This document shows, piece by piece, positions 26,777-35,756 of a DNA stretch of 64,000 nt; the first letter of the stretch is position 1; each line of letters opens with the position of its first letter. The stretch spans positions 1,240,001 to 1,304,000 of the forward strand of contig NZ_CP077941.1 of the NCBI RefSeq assembly GCF_019722725.1, read 5' to 3'. The notes beneath the pieces are model-generated. The model was given only the letters and a program-made list of their open reading frames with translations, ran no database searches and was not told the origin of the DNA. This stretch comes from Vreelandella profundi (GTDB lineage: Bacteria; Pseudomonadota; Gammaproteobacteria; Pseudomonadales; Halomonadaceae). A program made the position numbers and the translations under genes.

Positions 26777-27267
26777 TCGTAAATCTCCTTTAATGGACGC
26801 TCGTAGCGCTCACGGATCTGGTTAATTAGCTCCTCTTCATCATCCACGTCTAGGGCGTGAATCAGCAGCGACTTACCGTCCAGACGTAAGTTAGCCGAGA
26901 CGGTGCCCGGCGTAAGGCTAATAGTGCTGGCCAGTAAGGTGATGGTGAACCGCTCTTCGAGTATTAGCGGGTATTCAATAAAGTGGGGGCGAAGCTTACG
27001 CCAAGGATTGGTAATTAAATAAGCCACTTCAAAGTTGGCAACGACGATATCGCCAAGAACGCGAAAGAAGAAGCGCAGCAGAGCGAAAGGCTTAGAGATG
27101 CGTGGGCGTGCATCCCAAAAGCGATGCGTCAGCAGGGGGATCAAAATGGCTAAGGAGCCACCTAGTACAAATTGACCAATGGCGTAGCTGCGCACTAACA
27201 ACAGCCAAACCACCAGCAGTAATAGGGATAAAACAGGCGTGGGCAGCCAGGCGCGCGGGGCAATCAT
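26770..27267 (-). CDS. mrpE: Mrp-type Na+/H+ antiporter subunit E
   Basis: A 165-residue subunit needed for assembly and activity of the Mrp complex. Two or three N-terminal hydrophobic segments are followed by a cytoplasmic domain with TLLASTISLTPGTVSANL and LLIHALDVDDEEE, both diagnostic of MrpE. The start overlaps the mrpD stop as ATGA, and the end overlaps mrpF. Confidence 0.93.
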   Translation of the reverse strand: MIAPRAWLPTPVLSLLLLVVWLLLVRSYAIGQFVLGGSLAILIPLLTHRFWDARPRISKPFALLRFFFRVLGDIVVANFEVAYLITNPWRKLRPHFIEYPLILEERFTITLLASTISLTPGTVSANLRLDGKSLLIHALDVDDEEELINQIRERYERPLKEIYEC

Positions 27268-28775
27268 TGAGCTTCTCCAGCGTCAGGTAGTAGCGTGCGA
27301 ATAAGCACCTGCGGGTTAGCTAACTGCTCAGCCGTGGCTTGTGTGTAGGTGCTCACCGGCCCCGCAAATGCCACTAACAGCGGAGCTGCGCTAAGCAGCC
27401 AGATAACGCCAAACCACTGGCGATACGGTAACGGACTGCCGCTAATGTTACCGCGATAGCTGCGCCAAAACAGCGTAGATCCAGCGCGCGCCAGGGCGAC
27501 CATGGAACACAGTCCTGCTATCAGCAACAGCGGCCATAGCCATAGGCGCTGAGTGCCTACTGCTGAATTGAGCATTAACGCTTTACCAATGGCGCCCGAC
27601 AGCGGCGGCATGCCCGCTACGGCGATAGCCCCTAGAAAAAATAGAATTCCCAGCGCGGTGCCTTGTACCATGGGCCGACCCTTGACTAGGCGAGTGCCGG
27701 CTTTGCCACGCTGCAGGCCAATCATTTCTGCTAGCAAAAACAGCCCGCCGGTAATCAGCGTCGTATGTATCAAGTAGTACAGTAGTGCCGAGGTCGCTTG
27801 AGGCGTGCCTATGCCGATGCCGGCTAGCAGCGTGCCCACTGACACCAGCACTAAATACGCAACCAATAGCCGCAAGTCCCGTGCAGCCATTACGCCCGCG
27901 CCCGCGGCTGCAATAGTGGCCAGCGACAGCCACCAAACCCAGGGCTGTTCAAGCGCTTCCAGGGCACCGGCACTATCGCCAAAAATCAGCGAATAGACGC
28001 GTAGGATCGCGTAGATGCCCACCTTCGTCATAATGGCGAAAAGGGCGGCGACTGGCGCCGGCGCTGATGCATAGGCTTTGGGTAGCCAAAAGTAGAGCGG
28101 CAACATAGCGGATTTTAAGGCAAAAACGACCATCAGCATCAGTGCGCCAGCCGTGACTAAGCCTTCGCGCTCAACCGGCAGGTCAGCCACCCTAATAGCC
28201 ATGTCGGCCATGTTGAGGGTGCCCGTTGCGCCATAGAGTATTCCCACTGCGATCAAGAACAGCGAAGAACCTGCTAAATTGAGCACCACATAGTGCACGC
28301 TGGCTTGAATGCGCGCTTTACCACCACCGTGCAGCAGCAGGGCGTAAGACGCCAGCAGCAGTACTTCGAAAAAGACGAAAAGGTTGAATAAGTCGCCGGT
28401 TAAAAAGGCACCGTTAATCCCCAACAGCTGCCATTGAAATAGGCCATGGAAATTGCTGCCCTTTTCGTCGTCACCCGCGCAGGCAAATACCACCGCACCC
28501 ACTGCTAGCGTGGCGGTTAACAGCACCATTAACGCAGAGAGACGATCCAGCACCAGTACGATACCAAAGGGTGCCTGCCAATCGCCCAGCGCATAGTAAG
28601 TGACGTCGCCGCTGGCGGCTTGGCGTACTAAGCCTATCGCCACCAGCAGTAACAGCAGCGTAGCCGCCACGCTAACCGTGCGCTTATAGCGCACTAAGCC
28701 TTGGCGCTGATAGAGCATTAAGATGCCCGCGATCAGTGGCAGGACAATAGGAAAAACAATCAGGTGCTGCATCAT
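27264..28775 (-). CDS. mrpD: Mrp-type Na+/H+ antiporter subunit D
   Basis: One of the two large proton-channel-like subunits, homologous to complex I NuoM/NuoN. 503 residues with about 14 membrane helices. Motifs include GINGAFLTGDLFNLFVFFEVLLL near 125, SAMLPLYFWLPKAYASAPAPVAALF near 226-250 (the conserved Lys and Pro helix break) and GMPPLSGAIGK near 393. Two tandem ATGs (28775, 28772); the first overlaps the mrpC stop as ATGA. Confidence 0.95.
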   Translation of the reverse strand: MMQHLIVFPIVLPLIAGILMLYQRQGLVRYKRTVSVAATLLLLLVAIGLVRQAASGDVTYYALGDWQAPFGIVLVLDRLSALMVLLTATLAVGAVVFACAGDDEKGSNFHGLFQWQLLGINGAFLTGDLFNLFVFFEVLLLASYALLLHGGGKARIQASVHYVVLNLAGSSLFLIAVGILYGATGTLNMADMAIRVADLPVEREGLVTAGALMLMVVFALKSAMLPLYFWLPKAYASAPAPVAALFAIMTKVGIYAILRVYSLIFGDSAGALEALEQPWVWWLSLATIAAAGAGVMAARDLRLLVAYLVLVSVGTLLAGIGIGTPQATSALLYYLIHTTLITGGLFLLAEMIGLQRGKAGTRLVKGRPMVQGTALGILFFLGAIAVAGMPPLSGAIGKALMLNSAVGTQRLWLWPLLLIAGLCSMVALARAGSTLFWRSYRGNISGSPLPYRQWFGVIWLLSAAPLLVAFAGPVSTYTQATAEQLANPQVLIRTLLPDAGEAQ

Positions 28776-29104
28776 TCTCGGTCTTCCTTATTGCCGTCGA
28801 CGTGGTCGTTGCCCACTTCGCTGCGTGCCCGCATGGCCAGGATCACTACAAAGGCCGTCATCGCAAAGCCGATAACGATGGCGGTAAGCACCAGCGCTTG
28901 AGGAAGAGGGTCGGCAACGTTTCCGCCCTCGGACACAATCGCGGCGCCGTCAGTGGTCAGTCCGCCCATCGAAAACAGAAACAGGTTTACCGCGTAAGAC
29001 AGCAGCGTAAGACCCACCACGACGGGAAAGGTACGGCCCCTCAACGTGAGATAGAGACCGGAAGCGGTTAATACACCGGTGGTCATCGCGTAAAGCAATT
29101 CCAT
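28772..29104 (-). CDS. mrpC: Mrp-type Na+/H+ antiporter subunit C
   Basis: A 110-residue, three-helix subunit homologous to complex I NuoK. The conserved parts are LTASGLYLTLRG, VVVGLTLLSYAVNLFLFSMG and DPLPQALVLTAIVIGFAMTA, where the last includes the buried residues shared with NuoK. Its start overlaps the mrpA stop by one base (TAATG), and its stop overlaps mrpD. Confidence 0.94.
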   Translation of the reverse strand: MELLYAMTTGVLTASGLYLTLRGRTFPVVVGLTLLSYAVNLFLFSMGGLTTDGAAIVSEGGNVADPLPQALVLTAIVIGFAMTAFVVILAMRARSEVGNDHVDGNKEDRE

Positions 29105-31953
29105 TAACGAGGCTCCTGAGTTACTGAAGAGGCAGGGGGCGCGTCGATATCTTTTTCCGTCGCTTCGGTCACCGGGCGATGCGCGGTGGTGACTTTACCA
29201 AGGTTGGCAAGAATCATCAGCGTGGCACCGACGACGGCCAAGTAAACGCCCAGATCAAATAGCAGCGCGGTGGCCAGCTCAAACGTGCCTATCAGCGGAA
29301 GACTAAAGTAACCGAAGGCGGACGTTAAGAACGGATGCCCAAACAGCCAGCTGCCTAGGCCGGTGAGCGTGGCCACGGCCACCCCGATAACGGCCACCGG
29401 TTGGAATGGGAAATCCAAACGTTCTTGTGCCCACGCCACGCCACGCGCCATATACACCAGGATAAGCGCGACGGCGGTAATTAATCCGGCAATAAAGCCG
29501 CCGCCTGGCTGGTTATGGCCGCGCAAGAAAATAAACGCAGATACCAGTAGTGCCAGTGGAAGCAGCGTCATTGATATGGACGTAAGCACCGCGGGGTAGC
29601 GGTCAGGTGACCAAACGCGTCCTTCGCCGTCGCTATGTGGCATAAACAGACGCAGGCGATTCAATAGCTTAAATATCGCTAGGCCAGCGATGGCCAGCAC
29701 GGTAATTTCACCGAGGGTATCGAAGCCACGAAAGTCGACCAATATAACGTTGACCACGTTATAGCCACCGCCGCCAGGCTTACTGTTTTCTAAAAAGAAG
29801 TTGGAAATTGACTGCGTCTCATGGGTCATGACCGCGTAGTTAAGGCTGGCAACCACTAAGCCTAGCGAACCCGCCAGTAACAAATCGCGGATATTACGCA
29901 GCGGGCTGGATTCTCTGGGTGTTTTCTGCGGTAAGAAAAATAGCGCCAGCATCAGCAAAATCATGGTCACAACTTCGACCGACAGCTGTGTTAAGGCAAG
30001 GTCCGGCGCTGAGAAGCGTGCGAAGGTGAGCGCGACAAAGAGGCCCACTACCGACAGCATCAGCAGAGAAATAAGCCGATAGCGGTGAGTGGCAGCGGTA
30101 GCTATGCCACCGAACATCAGCATTCCCGCACCTAAAATGAGCACGCCGTCTAAGGGTTGATTGCCCGCCGCGCCGGTTAAGTCGGGTATTTGAACGAGGC
30201 CGATGCCGCCCATCAATAGCGCCGCTAACCATAGCCAGCCCACATAGCGCTGTAAGGAGTTACCGTCGAGCGCTGTAATAAGCTGTTCAGCACGGAAGCT
30301 AATGGCGATAAGGATACGTTCAAATATACGGCGAGCATCCACGCCCTTAAACTGCTGAGTAAAACGATGAACGTTGCCGTAGCGCCAATAAAGCGTGATG
30401 CCGGCCACCAACGCGAGCATGCTCATCAGCAGTGGCAGATTGACGCCATGCCAGATCGCTAGATGGATTTCCAGGGGGCTACCAATCACGGCCCGACTGG
30501 CAAGCGCTAGGATGTTGGTGGCCATCACTGCGGGAAATAACCCGACCACCACGCACAAGGCAACCAGTATTTCCATCGGCAGGCGCATCAGGCGAGGCGG
30601 CTCATGAGGCGACTTAGGCGGTGCTTCGCGAGCGGGCTTGAAGAAGACTGCGTGGACCAAGCGCAGCGAGTAGGCCACCGACAGAACGCCGCCGATCGTT
30701 GCTAGCGCGGGTAATAGCCAGCTTATTCCGCCTAGTACGGGGGTTGCCAGCGTCTCGGTAAAGAACATTTCTTTAGATAAGAAACCGTTTAACAGTGGAA
30801 CCCCCGCCATGGACGCTGCCGCCAACGTGGTTAGCAGGGCCGTGACAGGCATCGCTTTTCTCAGGCCACCCAACTGCTTAAGTTCGCGGGAACCGGCTTC
30901 GTGATCAATGATGCCCGCACTCATAAACAGCGCGGCTTTGAAAGTGGCATGATTGAGAATATGAAAAAGGGCCGCCAAAATTGCCATTGGGCTGCCAATA
31001 CCCAGCAGCACGGTAATTAAGCCCAGATGGCTAACCGTAGAAAACGCTAATATGCCTTTCAGGTCGCTCTTTATAAGCGCAAACCAAGCGCCATACAGCA
31101 TCGTTACGATGCCGACCAGCGAGACAACCACGCTCCAAAGCTCGCTGCCAGCAATCGCCGGATGCAGCCGTGCCATCAGGAAAATGCCCGCTTTAACCAT
31201 GGTGGCGGAGTGTAGGTAGGCCGACACCGGCGTGGGAGCGGCCATCGCGTGGGGCAGCCAAAAATGAAAGGGAAACTGCGCTGATTTGGTAAAAGCGCCG
31301 AGTAATACTAAGCACAGCATCAGTGGGTAGCGCGGGTCGGCAAGAATCGCATCGCCGCTTGCTAATACGTCGCCCATGCTGAAACTGCCCGCCATATTGC
31401 CAAGCAGTAGCAAGCCCGCTAACAGGGCAAGCCCACCGGCGCCGGTGACCGTTAGCGCCATGCGGGCGCCTTTACGAGCATCCGATTGATGTGACCAATA
31501 ACCAATCAGTAAGAATGACGAGAGGCTGGTTAATTCCCAGAAAAACCACAGCAGAATCAAATTATCTGACATTGAAATGCCCACCATTGATGCCATAAAT
31601 AGCATCAAGAAGGCGTAAAATCGGCCAAAAGGCTCATCTTTGGCGAGATAGTAATGGGCATAAAGAATAATCAGTAGACCAATGCCCAGGATCAGCAGGT
31701 TAAATAGTAGCGATAATCCATCCAGCCGAAACGCTAAGCTTAGCGCCAGCTCGGGCATCCAGGTGGCTGAAAAACGCAGCTGCTCGCCATCTTGTAGCGC
31801 CGGCACGTTGAGTAGCGTCATTGCTAGGGCGGTCGCTGGTAGCACCGCGGTCATCAGTGAACAGGCACTGCGACCAAATCGTGCGGTGAGTAGCGGCACC
31901 AGTACGCCTAGCAAAGGCAACAAGGCTATCCAAAGCAATGTCATGGGTGTCAT
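29104..31953 (-). CDS. mrpA: Mrp-type Na+/H+ antiporter subunit A with fused subunit B domain
   Basis: The largest subunit, homologous to NuoL, fused at its end to MrpB. In 949 residues the NuoL-like part (about 1-500) has [44 protein letters not shown] and [17 protein letters not shown], carrying the proton-path Lys/His/Glu residues. A middle helical region (600-770) follows. From about 790 the MrpB domain is present, marked by [14 protein letters not shown]. This gives the six-gene form of the operon, so the lack of a separate mrpB is not a loss. First gene of the operon; two possible ATGs (31953, 31944) with no strong ribosome site. Mrp exports Na+ in exchange for H+ and supports pH and salt homeostasis. 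Confidence 0.94.
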   Translation of the reverse strand: MTPMTLLWIALLPLLGVLVPLLTARFGRSACSLMTAVLPATALAMTLLNVPALQDGEQLRFSATWMPELALSLAFRLDGLSLLFNLLILGIGLLIILYAHYYLAKDEPFGRFYAFLMLFMASMVGISMSDNLILLWFFWELTSLSSFLLIGYWSHQSDARKGARMALTVTGAGGLALLAGLLLLGNMAGSFSMGDVLASGDAILADPRYPLMLCLVLLGAFTKSAQFPFHFWLPHAMAAPTPVSAYLHSATMVKAGIFLMARLHPAIAGSELWSVVVSLVGIVTMLYGAWFALIKSDLKGILAFSTVSHLGLITVLLGIGSPMAILAALFHILNHATFKAALFMSAGIIDHEAGSRELKQLGGLRKAMPVTALLTTLAAASMAGVPLLNGFLSKEMFFTETLATPVLGGISWLLPALATIGGVLSVAYSLRLVHAVFFKPAREAPPKSPHEPPRLMRLPMEILVALCVVVGLFPAVMATNILALASRAVIGSPLEIHLAIWHGVNLPLLMSMLALVAGITLYWRYGNVHRFTQQFKGVDARRIFERILIAISFRAEQLITALDGNSLQRYVGWLWLAALLMGGIGLVQIPDLTGAAGNQPLDGVLILGAGMLMFGGIATAATHRYRLISLLMLSVVGLFVALTFARFSAPDLALTQLSVEVVTMILLMLALFFLPQKTPRESSPLRNIRDLLLAGSLGLVVASLNYAVMTHETQSISNFFLENSKPGGGGYNVVNVILVDFRGFDTLGEITVLAIAGLAIFKLLNRLRLFMPHSDGEGRVWSPDRYPAVLTSISMTLLPLALLVSAFIFLRGHNQPGGGFIAGLITAVALILVYMARGVAWAQERLDFPFQPVAVIGVAVATLTGLGSWLFGHPFLTSAFGYFSLPLIGTFELATALLFDLGVYLAVVGATLMILANLGKVTTAHRPVTEATEKDIDAPPASSVTQEPR

Positions 31954-32051
31954 CCAGCGGCTAAGTTAAAAAAGTCAAAAGAACACCACCAGAGCGCCTG
32001 GAGAGGGTTCTGGTCGTGCAGGATACATCAAGTGGAACAAGAGGATATCAC

Positions 32052-32079
32052 TTGTGCAGTAGCTGTGTAATTTTAGTAT
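32052..32079 (+). promoter_or_regulatory. Candidate promoter of the sodium channel gene
   Basis: TTGTGC (32052-32057) and TAGTAT (32074-32079) are separated by 16 bases, resembling sigma-70 -35 and -10 elements, 38 bases before the channel's ATG. It is one of the few recognisable promoter pairs here; unproven. Confidence 0.35.
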
Positions 32080-32117
32080 AAAGTGTGACGGTCAACCGAT
32101 GAGAGATTTTTTGTTCC

Positions 32118-32993
32118 ATGAGTGAGCCCTTTAATACCTGGCAGGCCCGTTTTGAAAAGCTACGGTCGAACAAGCTTTTCGAAGCCGTCGTGATTGCCAT
32201 TATCGTTGTTTCTGCCTTAGTGATAGGGGCTAAAACCTACGAAGAAACCTCACGGATTGAGCAGTGGCTGCTGTATTTAGATGTCGCCGTCACTATCTTC
32301 TTTTTGATAGAAATTTTAATCAGGATGGCCGCTGAGCGCACTCTTCTGAGCTTCTTCAAAAAGGGCTGGAACGTTTTTGATTTTCTGATTGTGACCGCCA
32401 GTTTAATCCCTATGGATGATTCTGAAATGGTCCTGTTGGCGCGGCTGCTGCGTATTTTTAGAGTGCTGCGCTTGGTGTCGATGATTCCTGAACTGCAGAT
32501 GCTGCTCAATGCCCTGGTGAAGTCGGTGCCGCGGATGGGCTATGTCGTTCTGCTGATGTTTATCATTTTCTATATTTATGCCGCCATTGGCAGCTTTCTA
32601 TTTCATACCGTTGATGAGGGGCTGTGGGGCAATATTTCGCTGGCAATGCTAACGCTGTTCCAGGTGGCGACCTTTGAAAGCTGGGCGACGGCCGTGCTTT
32701 ACCCCACCATGGAAGTTTATCCCTATGCCTGGATATTCTTTTTAACGTTTATCTTTCTGAATGCGTTTATTTTTCTCAACATGATGATTGGCATAGTGCT
32801 GGATGTGATGCAGAAGGAGAGCGCGCAAATGGCGCTGGACAGCGGCGAAGGCGAAGAAGCCGAGCTGCACTCACTGCGCAATGATGTTCGCGGACTGAAA
32901 GCACAGCTTGATCGCATGGAGTCAGTCCTCGTTCAGCGCGATGGAAATTCGCCACAGCAGGCCGCTGATAGTAATAAAACCAGCCACGAATGA
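32118..32993 (+). CDS. Voltage-gated sodium channel, NaChBac family
   Basis: A single-domain six-helix voltage-gated ion channel subunit that would form a homotetramer. In 291 residues the voltage sensor S4 has four arginines spaced by three (R109, R112, R115, R118). The pore loop has FQVATFESWAT (181-191): the Glu187-Ser-Trp filter is that of bacterial Na+ channels, whose usual motif is TLESW; here Phe replaces Leu. S6 is rich in Phe/Leu with NMMIGIVLDVM, and a coiled coil from about 245 to 275 should hold the tetramer together. It is divergent from the Mrp antiporter, fitting a Na+ cycle. Ca2+ or non-selective conduction cannot be excluded. Confidence 0.9.
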   Translation: MSEPFNTWQARFEKLRSNKLFEAVVIAIIVVSALVIGAKTYEETSRIEQWLLYLDVAVTIFFLIEILIRMAAERTLLSFFKKGWNVFDFLIVTASLIPMDDSEMVLLARLLRIFRVLRLVSMIPELQMLLNALVKSVPRMGYVVLLMFIIFYIYAAIGSFLFHTVDEGLWGNISLAMLTLFQVATFESWATAVLYPTMEVYPYAWIFFLTFIFLNAFIFLNMMIGIVLDVMQKESAQMALDSGEGEEAELHSLRNDVRGLKAQLDRMESVLVQRDGNSPQQAADSNKTSHE

Positions 32994-33020
32994 TGTTTTT
33001 CGGTGGGCGGCTTGGCTATT

Positions 33021-33060
33021 AAAGGTGTCAGAAGAAATGTAAAGGTATCAGAAGACATTC
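33021..33060. repeat. Two 20-base imperfect tandem repeats after the channel gene
   Basis: The unit beginning AAAGGTGTCAGAAGA at 33021-33040 is repeated at 33041-33060 with four differences. It lies in the 169-base gap between the channel gene and the convergent PQQ dehydrogenase gene. Confidence 0.6.
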
Positions 33061-33090
33061 GCTGAGCGTTTTTTGGCGATCGAAAGCAGA

Positions 33091-33127
33091 ACGGGGCGGC
33101 CCTTTGCAAAGCAAAGAGTCACCCCGT
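33091..33127. terminator. Inverted repeat between the convergent channel and PQQ dehydrogenase genes
   Basis: Arms 33091-33107 and 33111-33127 pair over ACGGGG/CCCCGT and CTTTGC/GCAAAG with an interrupted middle and a 3-base loop. The position between two convergent genes suits a terminator, though T-runs are weak. Confidence 0.5.
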
Positions 33128-33162
33128 CGGACTACGCGACTTTAGCGTAGGCTTTACTGGCG

Positions 33163-35196
33163 TTATTTAGGCAGTGCGTAGACCGCGACTTGATCGCCGA
33201 CCTGATCCTTGAGAATGGAGTTGCCGCCGGCGATAAAGGCAACGTATTGACGGCCTTCATATTCGTAGACGGCAGGAATGGACACCGACGGTGCCTGTGC
33301 TTGGTCAGACCACAGCTCTTCACCCGTTTCCAGAGAGTAGGCACGCACCTTGGCATCCATCGACGCGCCGATGAAGATAATACCGCCAGCCGTTATTGCC
33401 GGGCCGCCAATCGTAGGTGAGCCCCAGCTCTCTGGCATGAAGAAACCATACTGTTGCGTTACACCCACTGGCCGGCGCCATTTGACGTCGCCGGTGGTCA
33501 TATCCAGCGCCACAAGCTCACCGAAAGGCGGTTCCCAGCAAGGCATGCCAAGCCAGTTACGAGCTACCTCAAGACGCATGCCGTAGGGCGCGCCTTCCTG
33601 GGGTGAAAAACCACTCTCGTTGCCTGAACCGCTATCCGCTTTATCGTAATCTTCCCGGCTGTAAAGTTTCACGTATTGCACGATGTGAGACGTGTTGACC
33701 ACCGCAATCTGGTTCTCAGGGTCAAAGGCAACGCCTCCCCACTGAACGCCGCCGGAGCTGTCTGGGTAGGTGAGTGCCCCTTCGCCTTGCGTGGTTGGCG
33801 GGGTGTACATGCCTTCATACCAAAGATCTTCCCACAGCGCCGAACATTGGCCAAAGCTAACCGCGTCGGCAAGTGCCCATATCTTAGGCTTCTCTGACTG
33901 GTCTAGCAGCGGTGCGGGCTTGGTTGGGAAGGGTTGAGTAGGGGCGTAAACCTCGCCTTCAACCGAGCCATCGCCGCCTGGCACCGGACGTTCCTCAATA
34001 GGCCAAACGTCTTCGCCGGTTTCACGGTTTACGACGAACAGGAAGCCCATTTTGGTTGCCTGGATCAGAGCCGGAATCTCTTCGCCGTCCACGGTAATAT
34101 CCATCAGCGTGGGGGCGGAGTTAATATCGTAATCCCAGATGTCGTGATGCACCCATTGACGCGACCACACTACCTCACCGGTTTCGATGTCGAGTGCCGT
34201 CGTCGACGTCGCTAGTGGAGCACTCTCAGTGCGATTGCCGCCCCAGTAATTGGGTGAAGGCGAAGAGACGGGCAGATAGACCAAACCAAGCTCTTCGTCC
34301 GCGGACATGTGCGTCCAGATGTTTGCTGTGCCGCTTTGCTCACGCACTTCTTCGGGCAGTACCTCAAACGTCCACTCACGCTCGCCGGTACGCGCGTTGA
34401 TCGAGAACACGTTGCCTGGAGGCGCCTGCTCAAATGCCCAGTCTTTACCTGCCCAGCCGAGTATCAGATGATCACCGACCACGGTCGGCGGCTGAAGCAG
34501 CGAAAGCGGCCACTCAGCGTTGGTGTTATTCCACTGGTTGACATCCAGTACGCCATTGTCGGCAAAGCTTGCACACGGCTCGCCGCTATCGGCATCGACT
34601 GCGAACAGCTGCGCATCCATGGTGCCCAGGTAGACTATTTTCTGACAGGCTTCGCCAGCGTCAGGTTCAGCGGCCTCCCAGTAAGCAACGCCACGGTTTT
34701 TTAAGGCCGGCTGGGTCAAGGCCTCGAGCGTGGACTGCGTATCAAAGCTCCACTTTTCTTCGCCAGTGCCAGGGTCAAGCGCCAGAATGCGGTAGAAGGG
34801 CGTACCGATATAGAGCGTATCGTTGGCGAATACCGGCGTTGCGGACCAGACGGTCGGCGGCAGATCACCGTGGCCATCTGACACATCGCCGGTATGCACT
34901 TCCCAGACCTTCTCTAGGTCACCCACGTTGTCGGCATTAATTTGCTCAAGCGGGCTGTACTTTTGTGCATTGAGCTGGCCGTGAAAGCTATCCCAGGTCG
35001 GCTCGCCGGGTACTAGTGGAATCGGGGCAGCGTTAGTCTGTGGACCTTGTTCCTGGGAGCCGGTCTTCTGCGGGCTTGGCTGATCTTGTGCCAGCAGCGT
35101 GATCGGCGTTAGACAAGCGGCCAGAGCGGTGGCTGTGCCCAGCACCGATGTAACAGATCTAAAGCGAGGATGGGTAGCAGGTAAAAAAGTTGGCAT
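33163..35196 (-). CDS. PQQ-dependent dehydrogenase, membrane glucose-dehydrogenase type, lacking its own membrane domain
   Basis: A periplasmic quinoprotein that oxidises a sugar or polyol and passes electrons to ubiquinone. 677 residues from the ATG at 35196 (AGGAG 8 bases before). A signal-like N-terminus is followed by WDSFHGQLNAQKYSPLEQIN, the start of the eight-bladed beta propeller; blade repeats with the tryptophan-docking motif recur (for example GTGEEKWSF, TGEREWTFE, TGDVKWRR, TGEELWS). HHD-x-WDYD (350-357) and Lys382 match the PQQ and catalytic Asp/Lys region of E. coli Gcd. Gcd has an N-terminal five-helix anchor that is missing here but seems to be the preceding gene. Substrate could be glucose, quinate or another polyol. 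PQQ synthesis genes are not in the window. Confidence 0.88.
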   Translation of the reverse strand: MPTFLPATHPRFRSVTSVLGTATALAACLTPITLLAQDQPSPQKTGSQEQGPQTNAAPIPLVPGEPTWDSFHGQLNAQKYSPLEQINADNVGDLEKVWEVHTGDVSDGHGDLPPTVWSATPVFANDTLYIGTPFYRILALDPGTGEEKWSFDTQSTLEALTQPALKNRGVAYWEAAEPDAGEACQKIVYLGTMDAQLFAVDADSGEPCASFADNGVLDVNQWNNTNAEWPLSLLQPPTVVGDHLILGWAGKDWAFEQAPPGNVFSINARTGEREWTFEVLPEEVREQSGTANIWTHMSADEELGLVYLPVSSPSPNYWGGNRTESAPLATSTTALDIETGEVVWSRQWVHHDIWDYDINSAPTLMDITVDGEEIPALIQATKMGFLFVVNRETGEDVWPIEERPVPGGDGSVEGEVYAPTQPFPTKPAPLLDQSEKPKIWALADAVSFGQCSALWEDLWYEGMYTPPTTQGEGALTYPDSSGGVQWGGVAFDPENQIAVVNTSHIVQYVKLYSREDYDKADSGSGNESGFSPQEGAPYGMRLEVARNWLGMPCWEPPFGELVALDMTTGDVKWRRPVGVTQQYGFFMPESWGSPTIGGPAITAGGIIFIGASMDAKVRAYSLETGEELWSDQAQAPSVSIPAVYEYEGRQYVAFIAGGNSILKDQVGDQVAVYALPK

Positions 35197-35206
35197 GGAC
35201 GGCTCC

Positions 35207-35572
35207 TCAGAAGTGGGCGGGGCGGGCGTGGGATGATGGGCGGGCGATATCAATAATAAGGCCAATCAGGCCGACCACCATTGCCGCGTCGATCCACCTC
35301 TGGTGCAGCAGTAATCCAGCGAAAAAAGTACCGGCAATGCCAATCAGAATCAGCAACCGTAATGCGATAGTGGCGCCGCGCCCCGTGACCAGCATAAGAA
35401 GTAGCGCCATGACTGCCAGGGCAAAACAGGCCGCGCCGGCAACGAGCGCGCCGAGCGTGCCGGTGACCCCGGTCAGCGGCGTGAAATAGGCATAGAGGGC
35501 GATGGCGAGCCCGACGAGCGAAGCTATCAACAGCACGATAGCGCCCATTTTAGCCCTGAGTGGTTGCGACAT
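35207..35572 (-). CDS. Small membrane protein resembling the membrane domain of quinoprotein glucose dehydrogenase
   Basis: 121 residues from the ATG at 35572 with four or five hydrophobic helices, including one with TGRGATIALRLLILIGIAG. It ends 10 bases before the PQQ dehydrogenase start and is clearly in the same operon. In E. coli Gcd the first 150 residues form five helices that bind ubiquinone, so this gene probably supplies that part as a separate chain. Similarity was judged from topology and context only. TGGAGA about 10 bases upstream is the ribosome site. Confidence 0.7.
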   Translation of the reverse strand: MSQPLRAKMGAIVLLIASLVGLAIALYAYFTPLTGVTGTLGALVAGAACFALAVMALLLMLVTGRGATIALRLLILIGIAGTFFAGLLLHQRWIDAAMVVGLIGLIIDIARPSSHARPAHF

Positions 35573-35756
35573 GGCGTTCTGGTCTCCAGGTGGGGAATGC
35601 CTTAACACGAATTCAATATTGAGAATAAAGTTAGCCTGGTAACTTTACCATAGGGCTATGTTTATTCGTATCTAATTTGCCATAGCCCGCCAGCGTGTTT
35701 TGTGAATGAGTGAGCGCGTTACAATAATAGTCACTGCCCAATAGGAAGAGCTAAGT

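Noticed and set aside
29104..31953. Loss of mrpB from the Mrp operon
   Set aside because: The MrpB domain, with [14 protein letters not shown], is fused to the C-terminus of MrpA, so the complex is complete.
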